Part shown: piece by piece, positions 61,473-64,000 of the stretch | How the letters are laid out: every line of letters begins with the position of its first letter | How positions within the stretch are numbered: position 1 is the first letter of the stretch | Assembly (NCBI RefSeq): GCF_009720385.1 | Contig: NZ_WARX01000031.1 | Coordinates: forward strand, 88,911 to 152,910 | Source: Catellatospora vulcania | GTDB taxonomy: Bacteria; Actinomycetota; Actinomycetes; Mycobacteriales; Micromonosporaceae | Direction of reading: 5' to 3' | DNA length: 64,000 bases | The notes under the pieces: model-generated | Told to the model about the DNA's origin: nothing | Seen by the model: the letters and a program-made list of their open reading frames with translations, nothing else | The model's database searches: none | Position numbers and translations under genes: made by a program

Positions 61473-61603
61473 CTAGCTGATCAGCAGCCATCCGCCTAGC
61501 CGGTCGACAGGCTGCAGACTAGCCGAACGGCAAGCTGAAAACTTGCCGAACGACAGGTTCACTCCTTGCCGATCGGCTTGCTCACTCCTTGCCGAACGGC
61601 TAG
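61473..61603. promoter_or_regulatory. Array of six 16-bp operator-like sites at 23-bp pitch
   Basis: Sites begin at 61473, 61496, 61519, 61542, 61565 and 61588, each exactly 23 bp from the next. Their sequences are CTAGCTGATCAGCAGC, CTAGCCGGTCGACAGG, CTAGCCGAACGGCAAG, CTTGCCGAACGACAGG, CTTGCCGATCGGCTTG and CTTGCCGAACGGCTAG. The consensus is the palindrome CTWGCCG-NN-CGGCWAG. Seven-base spacers differ in sequence, so the sites and not the spacers are conserved. Located between tetR and the exporter gene, presumably bound cooperatively by the TetR protein. Confidence 0.8.
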
Positions 61604-61696
61604 GGTCGGCCGTGGTGCGGCGACCCCCAAACACGCTCGTGAACAGCATGTTTCGCCGCGATGACAGCCACCCATCCCTCGTTTGGAGTACTCGAC

Positions 61697-63895
61697 GTGG
61701 CGACATTCCTCTACCGGATCGGCCGGTTCTCGTACCGCCGACGCTGGCTCGTCCTCGGCCTCTGGGTGCTGCTGCTCGCGCTCGCCGGGACCGGCGCCGC
61801 GACACTGTCCGGCAAGATGTCCAACGAATTCAGCATCCCGGGCACGGAATCCCAGCGGGCCATCGACCAGCTCGGCGAGCGCTTCCCCGAAGCGAACGCG
61901 GGCGGGGCGCGGGCCCGGGTCGTGTTCGGCACGCCCGAGGGCAAGACGGTCACCGACCCGGACGTGCAGGCCGCCATCGGCCGCGTGGTCGCCGCGCTGA
62001 ACAACGCACCGCAGGTCGCACGGGTGATCGACCCGTACACCGCGAAGTCCATCTCCCCCGACCTGCGCTACGCGTTCGCCCACGTCACCTACGGCGTGCA
62101 GGGCATGGAGCTGACCGACACCGACCGCGCCGCGCTGACCGACGCCGCCGCCCTCGGCCGTGACGCGGGGCTGACCGTCGAGGTCGGCGGCGACGCGCTG
62201 CGGGCCAACCCGAAGACCGGCGTCGTCGAGGTCATCGGCATCGCCATCGCCGCGCTGGTGCTCATCATCACCCTGGGCTCGCTGGTCTCCGCCGGGCTGC
62301 CGCTGCTCACCGCGGTCGCCGGGATCGGCATCGGCCTGTCCGGCGTCGCCATCGCCTCGCGGTTCGTCGACATCAACTCCAACAGCCTGATCCTGGCGCT
62401 GATGCTGGGCCTGGCCGTCGGCATCGACTACGCCCTGTTCATCGTCTCCCGTTTCCGGCACGAGCTGCTGGTACGCAAGGACGGCGCGGAGGCGGCCGGA
62501 CGCGCCGTCGGCACCGCGGGCTCGGCCGTGGTCTTCGCCGGGCTCACCGTCATCATCGCGCTGGTCGCGCTGACCATCGTGGGCATCCCGCTGCTGGCGG
62601 GCCTGGGCCTGTCCGCCGCGGCCACCGTCGCGGTGGCGGTGCTGGTCGCCGTCACCCTGTTGCCCGCGCTGCTCGGCTTCACCGGCGACCGCCTGGTCAA
62701 GGGTCGCCTGTTCGGCCACGCGACCCCCGACCCGGAGTCCGACGGCGGCCCCGTCCCGATGGGCGAGCGCTGGGCGCGTTTCGTGGTGCGGTTCCGGATC
62801 CCGGTGCTGGTGCTGACCGTCGCCGCGCTGGGCGTGCTCGCGATCCCGGCCGCGGACCTGCGGCTCGGCCTGCCCGACGACGGCATGCAGGCCGCCGACA
62901 CCACCCAGCACAAGGCGTACGACATGGTCACCGCCGGCTTCGGGCCGGGCTTCAACGGCGAGCTGGTCGTCGTGGCGGACCTGCCCGAGGGCGCCGACCC
63001 CCAGGCCGCCATCGGCCAGTTCGTCACGCGGCTGACGGCGGTGGACAACGTGCTCTACGCCGCCCCCAACGGGGTCAGCCCCGACGGCCGCACCGTCCTG
63101 CTCGCGGTCATCCCGAAGACCGGGCCGAACGACGTGGCCACCGCCGACCTGGTGCACGAGATCCGCGACGAGCGGGCCGCGATCACCGCCGGGACCGGCG
63201 CGACCATCGCGGTCACCGGCGTCACCGCGCTGGCCATCGACGTGTCCACCCGCCTCGACGAGGCGCTCCTGCCGTACCTGGCGGTCGTGGTCGGGCTGGC
63301 GTTCCTGCTGCTGCTGCTCGTGTTCCGGTCGGTGCTGGTGCCGTTGAAGGCGACGCTCGGCTTCCTGCTCAGCGTCGGGGCGACCTTCGGCGCGGTGGTG
63401 GCCGTGTTCCAGTGGGGCTGGCTCGGCGACGTGTTCGGCGTGCAGCAGACCGGGCCGATCATGAGCATGCTGCCGGTGCTGGTCATCGGCATCCTGTTCG
63501 GCCTGGCCATGGACTACCAGGTGTTCCTGGTGACCCGGATGCGCGAGGACTTCGTACACGGCGCACCGGCCCGCGACGCCGTGGTCACCGGGTTCCGGCA
63601 CGGAGCCCGGGTGGTCACCGCCGCCGCCATCATCATGATCAGCGTCTTCGGCGGGTTCGTGTTCTCCGGTGAGACGCTGATCCAGTCGATCGGCTTCGCG
63701 CTGGCGTTCGGCGTGCTGGTGGACGCGTTCATCGTCCGCATGACCATCGTCCCGGCGCTGATGTCGATGCTCGGCCGGGCCGCCTGGTGGCTGCCCCGCT
63801 GGCTGGACCGCGTCCTGCCGAACGTGGACGTGGAGGGCGAGCAGCTGAACCGCGCCGAGGAGCCGGTCCGCGAGCCGGTGGCCGCCGGCGTTTGA
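61697..63895 (+). CDS. MMPL-family (RND) membrane exporter
   Basis: A 732-residue transporter of the mycobacterial-membrane-protein-large family. It has two repeats of a large loop plus six helices, about 12 helices in all. Proton-relay/SSD-like residues are in LALMLGLAVGIDYALFIVSRF and ILFGLAMDYQVFLVTRMREDF. Such exporters carry lipids or drugs out of the cell. GTG 61697 (VATFLYRIGRFSYRRRW) has GGAG 9 nt upstream and gives the family's usual start; ATG 61661 has no ribosome site. Divergent TetR gene and operator array upstream. Confidence 0.92.
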   Translation: MATFLYRIGRFSYRRRWLVLGLWVLLLALAGTGAATLSGKMSNEFSIPGTESQRAIDQLGERFPEANAGGARARVVFGTPEGKTVTDPDVQAAIGRVVAALNNAPQVARVIDPYTAKSISPDLRYAFAHVTYGVQGMELTDTDRAALTDAAALGRDAGLTVEVGGDALRANPKTGVVEVIGIAIAALVLIITLGSLVSAGLPLLTAVAGIGIGLSGVAIASRFVDINSNSLILALMLGLAVGIDYALFIVSRFRHELLVRKDGAEAAGRAVGTAGSAVVFAGLTVIIALVALTIVGIPLLAGLGLSAAATVAVAVLVAVTLLPALLGFTGDRLVKGRLFGHATPDPESDGGPVPMGERWARFVVRFRIPVLVLTVAALGVLAIPAADLRLGLPDDGMQAADTTQHKAYDMVTAGFGPGFNGELVVVADLPEGADPQAAIGQFVTRLTAVDNVLYAAPNGVSPDGRTVLLAVIPKTGPNDVATADLVHEIRDERAAITAGTGATIAVTGVTALAIDVSTRLDEALLPYLAVVVGLAFLLLLLVFRSVLVPLKATLGFLLSVGATFGAVVAVFQWGWLGDVFGVQQTGPIMSMLPVLVIGILFGLAMDYQVFLVTRMREDFVHGAPARDAVVTGFRHGARVVTAAAIIMISVFGGFVFSGETLIQSIGFALAFGVLVDAFIVRMTIVPALMSMLGRAAWWLPRWLDRVLPNVDVEGEQLNRAEEPVREPVAAGV

Positions 63896-64000
63896 GCAGT
63901 CGCAGGCCCGGCCCTTGGGATGCTCGCCGCCGCCGCCGGAGCGGTGGCAGGAGACGTAGCGCTTGAAGCCGTTGGCCTTGGCCTGGTTCATCGCCCACAG
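63896..64000 (-). pseudogene. Gene fragment at the window edge (ARB_07466-like C-terminal domain)
   Basis: The minus strand reads WAMNQAKANGFKRYVSCHRSGGGGEHPKGRACD, seen as KANGFKRYVSCHR and GEHPKGRACDC. The GEHPxGRACD motif is typical of a secreted actinobacterial domain (ARB_07466-like) that normally continues for some 60-80 residues after it. Here similarity stops at the end of the MMPL gene, and the frame then runs antisense through that gene without a stop. It is therefore a 3'-truncated remnant or a frameshifted gene; the 5' part lies beyond the window. Confidence 0.5.

Noticed and set aside
61559..63991. 810-codon minus-strand frame opposite the MMPL gene
   Set aside because: Only its first 30 or so codons outside the MMPL gene resemble a protein; the rest is antisense of a clear exporter.

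Overview
The window is a high-GC (about 70% or more) stretch of an actinomycete chromosome. The gene style (GTG/TTG starts, ATGA/GTGA overlaps, an SpoOM-like protein, a Methyltransf_19 protein, an XRE-ImmA-MAB_1171c-MpaB operon, Tat-exported arabinan enzymes) suggests Micromonosporaceae or a close relative. This placement is inference; no rRNA or other phylogenetic marker is present. I see no tRNA, rRNA, CRISPR array or insertion sequence.

Layout. 1-6549: end of a urea ABC importer (urtC-D-E) followed by ureA-B-C-F-G-D. ureB and ureC are separated by 181 bp holding two abutting 20-bp palindromes, and ureF carries an in-frame palindromic insert. 6581-12523: envelope proteins (a membrane-anchored sigma-region-2-like protein, a lipoprotein, a membrane-anchored propeller-like protein, an unknown beta-rich protein) and a secreted D,D-carboxypeptidase. 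12579-15033: a divergent pair, a macrodomain protein and a uracil-DNA-glycosylase/ADP-ribosyltransferase fusion; this is the strongest candidate for an undescribed system. 15274-23067: GNAT, MarR, a substrate-binding-like protein, two methyltransferases, a Tat-exported FAD oxidoreductase and a phosphoesterase. 23294-25431: an ECF sigma factor, its overlapping membrane partner and a lipoprotein paralog of that partner. 25672-27702: an enoyl-CoA hydratase/P450 pair. 28016-30351: pterin dehydratase-VOC fusion, MOSC protein, small membrane protein. 30861-35218: three secreted GH43 enzymes with arabinose-binding or ricin-type modules, downstream of a perfect LacI-type operator. 35297-40560: small secreted protein, a short Rho, and the XRE/ImmA/7TM/MpaB operon. 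40602-46517: monooxygenase, hydrolase, the sulfate importer sbp-cysTWA and a cysteine-less Rrf2 regulator. 46663-48893: XRE-cupin regulator, His-tailed methyltransferase, cupin, small membrane protein. 49410-52540: a four-gene polymorphic-toxin module. 52649-58002: MerR, SpoOM, BI-1/YccA, alcohol dehydrogenase, EAL-DICT protein. 58015-60713: redox genes. 60835-63895: TetR and a divergent MMPL exporter separated by six operator-like sites at an exact 23-bp pitch. 63896-64000: a gene fragment cut by the window edge.

Working together. The urt/ure block imports urea and hydrolyses it with a complete accessory set. The GH43 trio fits stepwise removal of arabinose from plant arabinan. sbp-cysTWA with the Rrf2 protein looks like regulated sulfate uptake. 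The macrodomain next to an ADP-ribosyltransferase suggests writer/eraser or toxin/antitoxin logic tied to DNA uracil. The 49-52 kb module looks like contact-dependent competition.
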